DNA of 29,092 nucleotides, taken from contig CAYVNU010000014.1 of assembly GCA_964453265.1 (NCBI GenBank), forward strand, positions 1 to 29,092, read 5' to 3'. The position numbers and the translations under genes were made by a program. Source of the DNA: CAYVNU01 sp964453265 (GTDB taxonomy: Bacteria; Patescibacteriota; Doudnabacteria; UBA920). The notes beneath the pieces were generated by a model that searched no databases, was not told where the DNA came from, and worked only from the letters and a program-made list of their open reading frames with translations. Each line of letters opens with the position of its first letter. Within the stretch, counting starts at the first letter, position 1. Shown here in pieces: positions 28,928-29,092 of this stretch.

Positions 28928-28966
28928 AAACTCACGCTAACTAAATAGTTAGCGTGAGTTTTTTGT
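28928..28966 (+). terminator. Strong intrinsic terminator downstream of uvrA
   Basis: AAACTCACGCTAACT (28928-28942) / AGTTAGCGTGAGTTT (28947-28961), 15-bp perfect stem, 4-nt loop, T-run. Confidence 0.92.
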
Positions 28967-28976
28967 TATTACATTT

Positions 28977-29017
28977 TACAATGGTCATCTTTGCGCTGCG
29001 CAAAGATGACCATTGTA
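28977..29017. repeat. 41-base near-perfect palindrome
   Basis: Arms 28977-28996 and 28998-29017 are exact 20-bp reverse complements with a single T between; the core is TTTGCGC-T-GCGCAAA. No T-run follows, so it is not an obvious terminator. It lies about 16 bases after the uvrA terminator. The remaining 75 bases of the window hold short open frames on both strands, none of which can be called. Confidence 0.75.
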
Positions 29018-29092
29018 CTCTTATGGGAGAAAGACGATCATACAGAATATATGGTGAGAAGTGGAATCTGCGCAGTTGTAGTCTCTCCTCCT

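Noticed and set aside
29018..29092. Start or end of another gene at the right edge
   Set aside because: Several frames on both strands stay open to the edge; an ATG at 29051 is preceded only by a distant purine-rich stretch, so no call is justified.

Overview
The window looks like a stretch of a Patescibacteria (Candidate Phyla Radiation, probably Parcubacteria-like) chromosome. This is inferred from several things together: low to moderate GC, very short spacers, many genes without a Shine-Dalgarno sequence or with start codons about 6 nt after a -10 box (probable leaderless mRNAs), a stand-alone riboflavin kinase, an EF-P whose tip loop lacks the modified Lys, a PaaX/Cas2-like small regulator, a 23S-IVP-type four-helix-bundle gene, and many palindromic repeats. 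No 16S gene or other decisive marker is present, so the assignment is moderate.

Layout. 1-1241: tail of an unknown gene, then a membrane-anchored HtrA-type protease. 1360-1629 (-): small membrane protein with a near-consensus promoter. 1823-2836: thioredoxin reductase carrying an in-frame palindromic insert. 3018-6042 (+): tight operon of a membrane-anchored hypothetical, riboflavin kinase, EamA permease and glutamate dehydrogenase. 6214-6732: mini flavoprotein. 6901-9246: large secreted Ig-repeat protein. 9604-11766 (-): rpsF-ssb-rpsR-efp operon. 11962-13044 (-): ychF. 13230-13510: dense GC-rich hairpin cluster. 13553-15385 (+): hypothetical plus phosphohexomutase. 15394-16000 (-): two overlapping high-GC orphan genes. 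16063-17037 (-) trpS, divergent from a PaaX/Cas2-like regulator (17101-17625) that is bracketed by identical palindromes. 17805-19727 (-): RNase J with a predicted leader of about 330 nt. 20210-20500: high-GC orphan cassette. 20566-20852 (-): tRNA-Leu(CAG) and a broken tRNA-Leu-like copy invaded by two repeats. 21020-23054 (-): secG and an oligopeptide-binding protein. 23375-25330 (-): uvrC. 25501-28786 (+): four-helix-bundle gene, then uvrA.

The genes are mostly housekeeping: translation (S6, S18, EF-P, TrpS, tRNA-Leu, YchF), repair (UvrA, UvrC, SSB), RNA decay (RNase J), secretion and envelope (SecG, HtrA, Ig-repeat protein), flavin and redox (riboflavin kinase, TrxR, mini flavoprotein). 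I see no CRISPR array, no cas1, no transposase and no recognisable defence operon.

The most unusual material is the palindromic repeat population. Several families recur. Copies lie in frame inside trxB and uvrC (and a different short repeat inside the riboflavin kinase). One family-A copy separates the real 3' end of RNase J from a second copy of its last nine codons and stop that differs only at wobble positions. Another family-A copy sits inside a truncated tRNA-Leu duplicate. The second highlight is the trpS/regulator intergenic region, where an 18-bp palindrome fills the -35/-10 spacer of a leaderless regulator gene and recurs inside a 32-bp palindrome over its stop codon.
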